Assembly: GCA_964545855.1 (NCBI GenBank)
Contig: CAZJHD010000003.1
Location: forward strand, 62,001 to 126,000
Source: CAZJHD01 sp964545855
Lineage (GTDB): Bacteria; Planctomycetota; UBA1135; JACQFD01
Reading direction: 5' to 3'
DNA length: 64,000 nucleotides
The position numbers and the translations under genes were made by a program. Shown here one piece after another: positions 8,739 to 17,515 of this stretch. The notes under the pieces are model-generated. The model did not search any database. It was not told the DNA's origin and saw nothing but the letters and a program-made list of their open reading frames with translations. Numbering within the stretch: the first letter of the stretch is position 1; every line of letters begins with the position of its first letter.

Positions 8739-9729
8739 CGTTGGGTGGCTCCGTTTCGCTGGGCGTGCTCGCCGGGTCCTCGGGAGACTCCGAAAGGGCG
8801 CGGACGATAACCGCTGCCTCGGGGGCCGTCGAGGACGGCACACCCTCGGGCGTGGTCTCCGGGCCCGTCTCGGAGCCGCTCCACTCGGTCTCCGCGAGCA
8901 TCGCCTCGGGATCCGCGAGGCCCGAAACGAGCGCGTCGAAGCGCGTGAGATCGTCGACGGTGCGCTCGATGCGGATCTCGCCGAAGGCGCCGGTCTGGCG
9001 CGCGCGGATCGCCCCCTGCTTCGAGAGCTCCAGGATCGCGAGGAAGTAGCCGATCACGTCGGCGCGGTCCAAGTCCCTCGGGAAGAGCGCGTGGAACGCG
9101 ACGTCGCGCGCGACCCGGAGACGCGTTGCGATCTCGGCGGCGTACTCGGCGATGCGCCGGGCGGGCATGCCGATCCGGTGTCCACGCTTCGCGCCCCCCG
9201 TCGCGCGGAGCACCTTCGCGAAGGCGGCGAGGATCTCCCACGGCCCGACCTCGGAGAGGTCGAACTCCCCCGGTGCGCGCGGCGGCATCTCGTGCTCGCC
9301 GCGATCGAAGCAGGCGGCGCGGCGCGACGCGGCGAGATCCAGGTTGCGCGAGGCCTCGCGGACGCGGCGGTACTGCAGCAGGCGTCGCACGAGGTCGTCG
9401 CCGGGGTCGATCTCCTCCTCGAGCTCCACCTCCTCGCCACCGCTCGGAACGAGCGCGCGCGACTTCACCGCGACGAGGGTCGCGGCGACGACGAGGTAGT
9501 CGCCTGCGAGGCCGAGGTCGATCTCCGCGAGGTCGCGCACGTGGCGCAGGAACTCCGAGCAGACACGCGCGAGCGACACCTCGGTGATCTCCACCTCGTG
9601 CTCGCGAACCAGGTGGAGCAGCAGGTCGAGGGGACCGCTGAACACGTCCTCGAGACGAACGCGGAATTCGTTCGGGACGGCGGGCGCGGCGGAGAGCGGC
9701 GGCTCCTGGGACTCGTTCGGCGCGATCAT
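8719..9729 (-). CDS. scpA: Segregation and condensation protein A
   Basis: This is the kleisin subunit of the SMC-ScpAB condensin, which compacts and separates sister chromosomes. The N-terminal signature VRLEDVFSGPLDLLLHLV, with the following HEVEITEVSLARV, is diagnostic. A long acidic linker (GGEEVELEEE) leads to the C-terminal winged helix (VIGYFLAILELSKQGAIRARQ). The final ~65 residues are Thr/Ser/Glu-rich and dispensable-looking. Neither scpB nor smc is in the window. It overlaps trxA by 20 bp. Confidence 0.9.
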   Translation of the reverse strand: MIAPNESQEPPLSAAPAVPNEFRVRLEDVFSGPLDLLLHLVREHEVEITEVSLARVCSEFLRHVRDLAEIDLGLAGDYLVVAATLVAVKSRALVPSGGEEVELEEEIDPGDDLVRRLLQYRRVREASRNLDLAASRRAACFDRGEHEMPPRAPGEFDLSEVGPWEILAAFAKVLRATGGAKRGHRIGMPARRIAEYAAEIATRLRVARDVAFHALFPRDLDRADVIGYFLAILELSKQGAIRARQTGAFGEIRIERTVDDLTRFDALVSGLADPEAMLAETEWSGSETGPETTPEGVPSSTAPEAAVIVRALSESPEDPASTPSETEPPNDGRGSH

Positions 9730-9838
9730 GGCTGCGCGGGCGCGGCCGCGGGGTCGAGGAGTGTGCGCGCTCGCGAGCCGCGAGGGAAACGGATCTTCCT
9801 CGGAGCCCGCGCCACGGCTCGCCGCCGGAGCACCGGCG

Positions 9839-10513
9839 TCAATACAGCGGCAGGTGGCTCACGGCCTGGAGCCCTCCGATGATCGTTCCTCCCGCCAGAC
9901 GCAGGATCCATCCGAGGACGTCGAGCCGCGGGTCGACGTTCGGGAGGACGAGGAGCCCCGCGATGATCAAGAATCCGTAGCGATCGAGGTCGTACCAGCG
10001 GTCGGCCATGCCCCGAGGGAGCAGGTATCCGACGACGCGCGAGCCGTCGAGCGCCGGGATCGGGATCAGGTTGAAGACCGCCAGCACCACGTTCAGCCAG
10101 ACGCCGACGCGCAGGATGAGGATGCCGAGGGACTCACGGGGCACGAGGTGCATGGAATCGAGGAGCCACCAGGCCGCCGTCGTCACGAGGGCGAAGGCGA
10201 TGTTCGACGCGGGGCCCGCCAGGGCGACGAGCATCCAGTCGCGCCGTGGATTCCGGAGGTTCAAGACGTTCACCGGCACGGGCTTGCCGGCGCCGAAGGG
10301 CACCCCCATCAAGCTGTAGGTGAACAGCGGGAGCAGGATCGTCAGGAACGGATCGATGTGCGCGATCGGGTTCAGCGTGACGCGTCCGAGGAGCCGCCCG
10401 GTGGGGTCGCCCAGCCTCTCCGCGACCCACGCATGGGCCGACTCGTGCACCGCCAGCGAGAGGAGGAGGAATCCGAGGACTCCCGCGTACTCGAGGATCG
10501 TGGTCAGTTCCAC
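9839..10513 (-). CDS. Site-2 protease family intramembrane metallopeptidase
   Basis: A compact M50B peptidase of 224 residues. HESAH at residues 23-27 is the HExxH zinc motif within the first membrane helix. Asn148 to Asp156-Gly157 (NLIPIPALDG) supplies the third zinc ligand in the NxxPxxxLDG motif. About five to six hydrophobic helices are visible and there is no PDZ or CBS domain, so it is of the short type common in many phyla. The substrate is unknown. It lies 109 bp upstream of scpA on the same strand and is divergent from kdsD. Confidence 0.85.
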   Translation of the reverse strand: MELTTILEYAGVLGFLLLSLAVHESAHAWVAERLGDPTGRLLGRVTLNPIAHIDPFLTILLPLFTYSLMGVPFGAGKPVPVNVLNLRNPRRDWMLVALAGPASNIAFALVTTAAWWLLDSMHLVPRESLGILILRVGVWLNVVLAVFNLIPIPALDGSRVVGYLLPRGMADRWYDLDRYGFLIIAGLLVLPNVDPRLDVLGWILRLAGGTIIGGLQAVSHLPLY

Positions 10514-10572
10514 CGCGACCCGGGCTCATAGCACCCCCGGCCCCGAGCCCGCAAGACATCGTGCCGCATTCG

Positions 10573-10601
10573 TTGCTCTCGCCATCGCCGGTTGGTTCAA
10601 T
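10573..10601 (+). promoter_or_regulatory. Candidate sigma-70 promoter of the kdsD-lpt operon
   Basis: TTGCTC (10573-10578), a 17-nt spacer, and TTCAAT (10596-10601) sit in the divergent gap before kdsD. Matches to the -35 and -10 consensus are 3/6 and 4/6. The spacing is ideal but the match is weak. Confidence 0.25.
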
Positions 10602-10675
10602 CGTCGCCCGCCGGCCGATCCCCGCGCCGCGCTCTGCGTTCCCCGCGGGCCGCTCCCTTCCCACCCGTTCCGTCC

Positions 10676-11644
10676 ATGGATGCTCGCCTCGAACGCGCTC
10701 GAGAGGTGCTCGCCGTCGAGGCGCAGGCGGTGATGCGGCTCCGCGAGATCCTCGGCGAGTCGTTCCTCCGGGCCGCCGACCTCGTCCAGTCGTGCAAGGG
10801 CCGCGTCGTCGTGACCGGCATGGGCAAGGCCGGGAAGATCGCGGAGAAGATCTCGGCGACACTCGCGAGCACGGGGACGCCCTCGCTCTTCCTACACCCG
10901 GCGGACGCCGTCCACGGAGACCTCGGGCGCTGCCTCCGCGACGACGTCGTGCTCGTCCTCAGCAACAGCGGCGAGACGGAGGAGATCGTCCGGCTCCTGC
11001 CGGCGGTGCGGCAGATCAGCGCGCGCCTCGTCGCCTTCACGGGCGCCGTGCGCTCCACGCTCGGCCGTGAGGCCGACGTCGTCATCGACCTCGGCCCGAT
11101 CCAGGAGGCCTGCCCTCTCGGCCTCGCTCCGACGGCGTCGACGGCCGCGATGCTCGCTCTCGGAGACGCCCTCGCGATGGTCGTCCTCGAGTCGCGCGGC
11201 TTCACGAAGGACGATTTCGCGCTCTTCCATCCGGCCGGATCCCTCGGACGCAAGCTGCTCCGCGTACGTGACCGCATGCGCACGGGAGACACGCTGCCGA
11301 TCGTCGCCTCGGGGACGCCCCTGCGCGCGACCCTCGAGGTGATGGGCGGCAAGGGGCGCGCGGGCGCCGCCCTCGTCGTCGACGCGAAGGGGATGCTCCT
11401 CGGGATCTTCACGGACGGCGACCTGCGGCGGCTGCTGCGCTCCCGATCCGAGGTCGGTCTCGATGGGCCCGTCGACGGAGTCATGGCACGACGGCCCATC
11501 ACGACGACGCCGGACGCGCTCGCGGCCGAGGCGAGCCGGCTCCTCCACGACCACGGCATCGACCAGATCCCCGTCGTCGACGGCGAGGGCGCCGCCATCG
11601 GGCTCCTCGACGTCCAAGACCTCCTCGGCGTCCCGATCGGATGA
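10676..11644 (+). CDS. kdsD: Arabinose-5-phosphate isomerase (KpsF/GutQ family)
   Basis: Converts ribulose-5-phosphate to arabinose-5-phosphate, the precursor of the LPS core sugar Kdo. The N-terminal SIS domain has VTGMGKAG, SNSGET (sugar-phosphate loop) and the family block CPLGLAPTAST. Two CBS domains follow (about residues 205-262 and 275-322). Its length of 322 residues matches the family. ATG 10676 starts the SIS domain cleanly. The stop overlaps the next gene as ATGA, which places this sugar enzyme in one operon with LPS transport genes. Confidence 0.93.
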   Translation: MDARLERAREVLAVEAQAVMRLREILGESFLRAADLVQSCKGRVVVTGMGKAGKIAEKISATLASTGTPSLFLHPADAVHGDLGRCLRDDVVLVLSNSGETEEIVRLLPAVRQISARLVAFTGAVRSTLGREADVVIDLGPIQEACPLGLAPTASTAAMLALGDALAMVVLESRGFTKDDFALFHPAGSLGRKLLRVRDRMRTGDTLPIVASGTPLRATLEVMGGKGRAGAALVVDAKGMLLGIFTDGDLRRLLRSRSEVGLDGPVDGVMARRPITTTPDALAAEASRLLHDHGIDQIPVVDGEGAAIGLLDVQDLLGVPIG

Positions 11645-14346
11645 GGAAGCTCGCCATCTTCGCGATCCTCGCCCTGCTCGGCCTGCTCGCGCTGCTGGTG
11701 GTGGAGGGTCCGGGTTCGCTCTTCCAACGCGCATCGACGAGCACGCCGATCGACGTGGATCCCGACTCGGCGCCCTCCAGTGCCGACACACCGATCTCCT
11801 CGCTCCTTCCCGACGCCCTCGGCGACGGGCGCCGCGTCGAGGGATCGATCTCGCCCCTCGAGCCGCTGCGCATCGTGACGCAGCACGGCCCGCGCGTCGG
11901 CGACGCCGCGCCCACCTGGCCGGAGTTCGTGCTCGACGCGGGCCGCGCGACACCGACGCGCGACGGGACCTGGATCCTCGAGCGGCTCCAGCTCGAGCAG
12001 ACCGGTCGCACGTCGGTGACGCCGGTCGTGACGATCACTGCACCCACGGCGCGCGCGCGGCTCGGCGGCACGACCGTGCGCCCCGACTTCTCGAAGGACG
12101 TCGAGATCGAGCTCGAGGACTCGCAGATCACGCTGCGAGATCCTCGAGGCCGATTGGCGTCCGTCACTCTGATCGCTCCGCGCGCGCGGGGCGCGATCCG
12201 AGAGGGCGGGGCCGCGGGGAGCGAGGGCACGTCCGTCGCTGGCGGTCCGCGCACCTGGTCGTTCGCGACGGACGATGCCTTCCAGCTCCGCGGCGAATCG
12301 GTGCGCGGCTCGGGGATCGGATTCTCGCTGCGCGGCGACGCGGACGAGGGCCTCGTGCGCATCGAGCGCTCGGCGACGCTCGACCTGAGCCCTGGTGTCG
12401 CCGAGGGCCTGAAGCAGCGTCTGGTGGCGCGCTGCGCCGGGCCCGCGGAGATCACGTCGACGTCGCGGGGCGAGGATCCGGGGCTCACCGTCGTGCTCAC
12501 GCGATCGGCGACGATCCGCCTGGAGCCCACGGACGCGGCACGATTCGAAGAAGTGTCGTCGGAGCGGATTCGGGTCGACTTCGCGACCGAGCGCGACTCG
12601 GACGGAACGCAGCGCGCGATCCCGCGGCGGTTCGACGCCGAGGGCTCCGTCGTCTTCCGAACCGACCGAATGGAGGGTCGCTCGGAGGCCGCCGAGGGCA
12701 GCTTCGCGGACGCGAGCACGGTGCGCAACGTGCTCCTCTCGGGCCCCTACCGGATCGACATGAAGCTCCCCGGGGGCGCCGCGAAGCTCCCGGGCGGCAG
12801 CGCCGCGTCGGGGCTCCTGGTCACCGGCTCGGACGCGGCGACGGCGACGCTCGTCGACGCGGCGACGGACACCTACACCGTCGTCGCGATGGGACGCCCC
12901 ACGCTCTCGTTCCTCGCCGAGGGCGCCGCTTCGCCGGGCGCGATCACGGCGGACCGTGTGGAGGCACGCCTCTCGAACGGAGTGGACGCGTTCGACGCTC
13001 GCGGCAACGTGGAGGTGCGCGCGCCCCAGGGTCGGCTCACGGGCGAGCAGGCCCTCCTCCAGCGCGGCGAGGATGGCGCCGAGTTCTTCGTCGTGCGGGG
13101 TGGCGAACGACCGGCCGAGCTCGTCGCGGCGGTGGATCCCGAGGGCGCGGCGGACTCCGCGGCGCTCTCCGTGAGCGTCCTCGCGCGCTCGATCCGGCTC
13201 GCGCCGAAGCAGGGCCGCGAGACGGAAGTGCGCGCCGAGGGAGACGCGACCGGTCGATTCGATTCGGGAACGGGCGCCGTGGAATTCCGATGCGACATGC
13301 TGACGACGGACGTCGGCGGCGCGCGTGATCGCTCCGTGACTCTTCTCGGGTCCGTCTTCGCGAAGACCGACGGCGGACGCGTCCTGCTGGAGGGCGACCG
13401 GCTCGTGGTCGACGACGACCGTTCGGGGTCGCTCACCGGAGCGCCGGCGAGGCTCTCGTTCCTCGAGGAGGCGGGAGAGCGGCGCGTCATCTCGGCGCCC
13501 ACGATCACCCTCGCTTCCGGCTCCGCCGTGGCCGAGGGCGGCGTCGAGGTGCGTCTCCCCTTGCACGAGCTCGCGGGAGACGCGGTGCTCGGCGCCGAGG
13601 AGCTCGTCCTCGGCGGCTCGCGGCTCGTCGTGACGCTCGACGCCTCGCGCAGACCGTCCAGCGCGGTGCTGCTCGGACCCATCCGCAGCGCGGGCGACCT
13701 CGAGGTGCGCGGCGACCGTCTCGTCCTCGACCTCGCCCTGGGCCGTCATTCCCTGTTCGCGACGGAGGGGACGCGGACGCGCGTCGCGGGCTCGAATCCG
13801 AGGAACCGATCGAAGTTCGCCGCCGAGTCTCCTCGTTTCGATTTCGATCCCTCGACGGAGACCGTCGTGATGGGCGGCGGAGGCTCGCTCCACCTGATCG
13901 ACGTGCCGCTCGGCCGCGGGCGCGGGAGCACGGCTCTCGCCTCGCTCCGCTTCGACTCGTCGCACGACATTCGGCTGGAGCGGCGCTCCGCCGTCTTCAC
14001 GGGGCGAGTCCGAGTGCAGCGAACGGACGCGGAGCCGTGGTCCCTCGACGCCGATCGCATCGAGGTGCTGACGGACGAGGAAGGCAAGCCGACCCACGTG
14101 CTCGCCGCCGGAGCGGTCGTGTTCGACGGATTCCTCGCGGTGAGCGGATCGGGCGAGGAGCTGCGCTTCGACGCGGTGGGAGGTCGGCTCGTCATCCTCG
14201 GCGGTCCCAGTGCGCCCGCAGTGCTCCGGTCGGCACTCGGGCGATTCCAGGGCGATTCGCTGTCGTTCGACACGGTCACGAAGATCGTGGAGTCGGGGCC
14301 CGCGACGATCCGGTTCGCGCCGGAAGACATCGCCAGCCGTCGATGA
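11641..14346 (+). CDS. Giant LptC/OstA-like LPS transport protein
   Basis: A 901-residue protein anchored by one N-terminal hydrophobic helix (about residues 4-22). The region around residues 95-190 (FVLDAGRATPTRDGTWILERLQLEQ) resembles LptC. Later segments repeat an LptA/OstA pattern, such as ITADRVEARL ... ARGNVEV, ASGSAVAEGGVEV and LDADRIEVLTDEEGKPTHVLAAGAVVF. The signature is an alternation of 'increase x variable strand' with GNV/GAVVF turns that builds a beta-jellyroll. I infer one polypeptide doing the job of LptC plus several LptA units across the periplasm. It starts in an ATGA overlap with kdsD and ends in another with lptD. Family assignment is by pattern and gene order. Confidence 0.6.
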   Translation: MRKLAIFAILALLGLLALLVVEGPGSLFQRASTSTPIDVDPDSAPSSADTPISSLLPDALGDGRRVEGSISPLEPLRIVTQHGPRVGDAAPTWPEFVLDAGRATPTRDGTWILERLQLEQTGRTSVTPVVTITAPTARARLGGTTVRPDFSKDVEIELEDSQITLRDPRGRLASVTLIAPRARGAIREGGAAGSEGTSVAGGPRTWSFATDDAFQLRGESVRGSGIGFSLRGDADEGLVRIERSATLDLSPGVAEGLKQRLVARCAGPAEITSTSRGEDPGLTVVLTRSATIRLEPTDAARFEEVSSERIRVDFATERDSDGTQRAIPRRFDAEGSVVFRTDRMEGRSEAAEGSFADASTVRNVLLSGPYRIDMKLPGGAAKLPGGSAASGLLVTGSDAATATLVDAATDTYTVVAMGRPTLSFLAEGAASPGAITADRVEARLSNGVDAFDARGNVEVRAPQGRLTGEQALLQRGEDGAEFFVVRGGERPAELVAAVDPEGAADSAALSVSVLARSIRLAPKQGRETEVRAEGDATGRFDSGTGAVEFRCDMLTTDVGGARDRSVTLLGSVFAKTDGGRVLLEGDRLVVDDDRSGSLTGAPARLSFLEEAGERRVISAPTITLASGSAVAEGGVEVRLPLHELAGDAVLGAEELVLGGSRLVVTLDASRRPSSAVLLGPIRSAGDLEVRGDRLVLDLALGRHSLFATEGTRTRVAGSNPRNRSKFAAESPRFDFDPSTETVVMGGGGSLHLIDVPLGRGRGSTALASLRFDSSHDIRLERRSAVFTGRVRVQRTDAEPWSLDADRIEVLTDEEGKPTHVLAAGAVVFDGFLAVSGSGEELRFDAVGGRLVILGGPSAPAVLRSALGRFQGDSLSFDTVTKIVESGPATIRFAPEDIASRR

Positions 14347-16880
14347 TGCTCCTCGCCGCGCTCGCCGCCGCGGGACTCGCCCTCGCTGCACCGCCGCCGC
14401 CGCCGCAGGACGCCGACGCGGTCCTGCAGCCGTCGCGCTCGTCGCCCCAGTCCGTCGTCCCGGTGGAGTTCTCCCACGAGGGCATGTCGGCGCGCCGCGA
14501 AGGGAGCGAGCTCGTCTATCTCTTCCGCAAGGTCGAGCTGCGGACCGCGACGGCCGTCCTCGCGGCCGACCGCGCCGTCGCATTCCTCGACTTCGAGGAG
14601 TACCAGCGGCTCTTCGGAGAGACGGCGCTTCGAGGCGATCCGCTCCTCCCCGGTCCGGAGCCGCCGCGCGCGAGCGCCCGCGACGTGTTCGCGGAGATCC
14701 GGCAGCGAGCGATCGAGTCGCCCGTCGTGTCGGGCCCGCTGCTCACGCTCGAGGATGCTCCGTTCCTGGGGGCGCTGCGCGTCCTCTACCTCGAGGGCGA
14801 CGTCCGGATCCGCCAGGGGACACGCGGCTCGGCCGCCGCCGACGCCGCCTATCTCGACGTGTCGGCGGGGCGCCTGATCCTGCTGAACGGACAGGTGCGC
14901 TGGGACTTCGATCGGCCGGGGCGGCCTCTGCCGCTCGTCTTGAAGGCGCGCCTCATTCGCCAGGAGGTTCCCGGCATCGCCTCGGCTCGGGACGCCGATC
15001 TCACGACGTGCAGCCTCGCGTCGCCGCACTACCACGTCCGCGCGGAGGAGCTCGTGCTGACGGCCGTCGGCTCGCGCGAGGTCGCGATCGACGCGTCGGG
15101 CGCCGCCTTCGACTTCACGGATGCGATCGCGCTCCCGATCCCCAACGTGTCGCTGTTCTCCACCGACCTGCGGTTCTTCCCCATCGAGTCGATCTCCGCC
15201 GGACACAGCAAGCGCGACGGCGGCTTCGTCACGATCCGACTCGGCCGGGACTTCCGCGACCTCGGCGACGAGTTCAACCGGGCCCTCGGCGTCGACGGCG
15301 AGTTCCGGGGTCACTGGTCCGTCGATCTCCACGCTTTCGGCGCGCGGGGACCCGCCATCGGCGGCACGCTCGTCTACGAGACGCCCGGCGCCTACCGCGG
15401 CACGACCACGGGATTCTTCCTCGACGATCGAGGGAGCAATCGCGGCTTCCTGAGCGACGTGCTCACGGAGAGCTCGGAGCAGCGGGGCCGCGTGCACACG
15501 GAGAATCGCGTCTTCGCGGGGTCCGATCGAACCTGGATCGACGTGGAGGCGTCGACCTCGAGCGACCCCCTGCTGCGTCCCGAGTTCTTCCCGACGGAGT
15601 TCAAGACGGAGAAGCGCCACGAGAACGTCCTCTACTTCCGGACCGCGAAGGACTCGGCGAGCTTCACCGGCCTCGTGAAGACCGAGATCGACGACTTCGA
15701 ACCTGTCGTCGAGACGGGGATGAACCCGGGCGGCGTCCCGCCTTCCACGACGAACGCGTACCCGCTGCTCGACGGCCGCGTCTTCTCGACGCCGATCGTG
15801 TCCCTGCCGGTGCCCGGCACGATCGATGGAAAGCGCGACCTCGATCTCGTGTACCGGAGCCGGACGAATCTCGGCCATCTCGAACGTCATTTCTCGGAGG
15901 CAGAGCTCGCCCAGCAGCCGACCCCCGTGACCCGGGTCGATCCCTTCGATCCGCGCGCCACGCGATTCGACACGGCGCACGAGTTCTCGCTGCCGTTCTC
16001 CTTCGGGGTCGCGAACCTCGTTCCGTTCGTGGAAGCGCGCGAGACGATCGCGTCGGCGCGGCTCGATCCCATGTCGCCGGTGCCCGCCGCATCCGACCGC
16101 TCCCTCGACCGCTTCCTCGGGACCGCCGGCGCGCGCATCGGATCGCACCTGGAGGGTGACCTCGGGAGCGTGCGGCACGTGATCGACGTGCTCGTCGAGT
16201 ACCGGCAGCGCTACGAGGAGATGCAAGCGGGAACGGCGTTCGTGCCCTTCGACGAGGTGGACGGGCTCGGGCACGACGAGCGCGTCGAGATCGAGCTGCG
16301 GAATCGCTTCTCGCGCGTCGATCCGGACACGCTGCGGCGATCGTCCTTCGCCGACCTGCTGGTGGCCGTCCCCTACTTCCCCGATCCCGGACGCGACAAC
16401 GGCGGAGACTCGTTCGGTCTCGTGCGCGGCGACTTCCGCTTCGATTTCGGCCGCGAGACCGACTTCCTCGATCTCCGGCTCCGATCGAGGGCGCTCTACG
16501 ACCCCCACGAGCGTCGAACGCGGAAGAGCGATTCGGTGGCGATCGTGAGCCCCTTCGGCCCCGAGATCGACCTCTCCCTCGCCTATCGCGAGTCGCTCGC
16601 GAGCTACGAGGCCGTGGCCCTCGCTGCTTCGATCCGAATCGGCCGCAAGTGGGACCTCGACGTGCTGGAGCAGTACGACTTCCTCCGCAATCGCTCGATC
16701 CAGCAGAGGGTCGCGCTGCGGCGGTACGGCCACGACTGGGCGATCGAGCTCTCGTTCACCTTCGACACGAACGACAACTCGCAGTCGATCTCCGTGGCGA
16801 TCCTCCCCCTCCTCGGCGGCAGCGACCGGCCGGGGGATCGCTTCTTCTCCCCCGAACCGACCTTCCGCGGGTTCTACTGA
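14343..16880 (+). CDS. lptD: LPS assembly outer-membrane protein LptD-like
   Basis: An 845-residue exported protein with an N-terminal hydrophobic signal followed by APPPPPQDA. An OstA-like N-domain (about residues 40-230, EFSHEGMSAR ... AYLDVSAGRLILL) precedes a long region of alternating aromatic/charged strands. The end, about residues 680-845, looks like an outer-membrane barrel. The block ARDADLTTCSLASPHYHVRAEEL is LptD-like: the TTC-x-x-xPHY pattern precedes the barrel in this family. Its role is inserting LPS in the outer leaflet. ATG 14343 (MMLLAALAAAG) overlaps the upstream stop. Divergence from proteobacterial LptD is large, but gene order supports the call. Confidence 0.75.
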   Translation: MMLLAALAAAGLALAAPPPPPQDADAVLQPSRSSPQSVVPVEFSHEGMSARREGSELVYLFRKVELRTATAVLAADRAVAFLDFEEYQRLFGETALRGDPLLPGPEPPRASARDVFAEIRQRAIESPVVSGPLLTLEDAPFLGALRVLYLEGDVRIRQGTRGSAAADAAYLDVSAGRLILLNGQVRWDFDRPGRPLPLVLKARLIRQEVPGIASARDADLTTCSLASPHYHVRAEELVLTAVGSREVAIDASGAAFDFTDAIALPIPNVSLFSTDLRFFPIESISAGHSKRDGGFVTIRLGRDFRDLGDEFNRALGVDGEFRGHWSVDLHAFGARGPAIGGTLVYETPGAYRGTTTGFFLDDRGSNRGFLSDVLTESSEQRGRVHTENRVFAGSDRTWIDVEASTSSDPLLRPEFFPTEFKTEKRHENVLYFRTAKDSASFTGLVKTEIDDFEPVVETGMNPGGVPPSTTNAYPLLDGRVFSTPIVSLPVPGTIDGKRDLDLVYRSRTNLGHLERHFSEAELAQQPTPVTRVDPFDPRATRFDTAHEFSLPFSFGVANLVPFVEARETIASARLDPMSPVPAASDRSLDRFLGTAGARIGSHLEGDLGSVRHVIDVLVEYRQRYEEMQAGTAFVPFDEVDGLGHDERVEIELRNRFSRVDPDTLRRSSFADLLVAVPYFPDPGRDNGGDSFGLVRGDFRFDFGRETDFLDLRLRSRALYDPHERRTRKSDSVAIVSPFGPEIDLSLAYRESLASYEAVALAASIRIGRKWDLDVLEQYDFLRNRSIQQRVALRRYGHDWAIELSFTFDTNDNSQSISVAILPLLGGSDRPGDRFFSPEPTFRGFY

Positions 16881-16956
16881 GCGTCCTGCCTGGCGTCCGA
16901 ACGGCTCCCGTCCGACGCCGCTCGAGATCCCGCGCCGAACAGTCGATCTACCTCCC

Positions 16957-17484
16957 GTGCTCGCGATCATCGGCTCCTCGCTCTCCGAGGATGTGCTCAT
17001 CCTCCTGGTGGCGTTCCTCCTCTTCGGGAAGCGGTTCCCGGAGGTCGCCGGCAAGATCGGCCAGAAGCTCTTCCAGTTCCGCAAGGGAATGGACGACCTG
17101 AAGCTCGAGCTCTCGAGACCGATCCGCGAGCAGGTGGAGGGACCCTTGCGGGACGCCATGAGGTCGGCGCGATCCTCGGTCGACGAGGCGCGCTCCGGAT
17201 TCGAGCGGGCGCAGAGGTCGATCGAGAGCACGCCGGCGACGACCGCGGCTGCGGCCGCGGCGTCGATCGCGAGCCCTGGAAAGAGCACTTCTCCGAAGAG
17301 CGGCGGTTCGCCTCCCGCGCGGCGCCCCCTCGCGTACCCGGGAACGACCTCTCCGGATGCCACGCCCGGCTCCGCAAACACGTCGCCGGCGGCCGGGACG
17401 CCGAACGCCAGCGAGGCGCAGCGCACCAGCGGCGCATCGCGCGCCGACGAGAGCGGCCAGCACGACGCCTCTTCGCCGAGCTGA
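16957..17484 (+). CDS. tatA: TatA/TatB-like twin-arginine translocase subunit
   Basis: A 175-residue protein with a short N-terminal membrane helix (SEDVLILLVAFLLFGK, about residues 10-25). The TatA/E hinge FGKRFPE follows, then an amphipathic helix (VAGKIGQKLFQFRKGMDDLK). The remaining ~120 residues are Ala/Ser/Pro-rich and disordered, longer than the usual 60-90-residue TatA, so TatB is possible. It forms the pore or receptor of the Tat system that exports folded proteins. The start is GTG 16957, 76 bp after lptD. No tatC is visible. Confidence 0.78.
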   Translation: MLAIIGSSLSEDVLILLVAFLLFGKRFPEVAGKIGQKLFQFRKGMDDLKLELSRPIREQVEGPLRDAMRSARSSVDEARSGFERAQRSIESTPATTAAAAAASIASPGKSTSPKSGGSPPARRPLAYPGTTSPDATPGSANTSPAAGTPNASEAQRTSGASRADESGQHDASSPS

Positions 17485-17515
17485 CGCGCGACCGGCCAGA
17501 GGGCGGGCCGCGTCA
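17482..17515. terminator. Inverted repeat built from the two convergent stop codons
   Basis: TGACGCG (17482-17488) and CGCGTCA (17509-17515) are perfect complements. The first three bases are the tatA-like TGA and the last three are the complement of the gyrB TGA. A 20-nt loop separates the arms. No T-tract is present. A bidirectional terminator is inferred. Confidence 0.35.

Noticed and set aside
10597..14583. Minus-strand open frame of more than 1,300 codons opposite kdsD and the LptC/OstA-like gene
   Set aside because: Composition is Arg/Ala/Pro/Glu-rich with no domain; it is the antisense shadow of real plus-strand genes in G+C-rich DNA.
13746..17426. Minus-strand open frame of over 1,200 codons opposite lptD and the TatA-like gene
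   Set aside because: Same reason: shadow frame with biased composition; the opposite strand encodes recognisable proteins.
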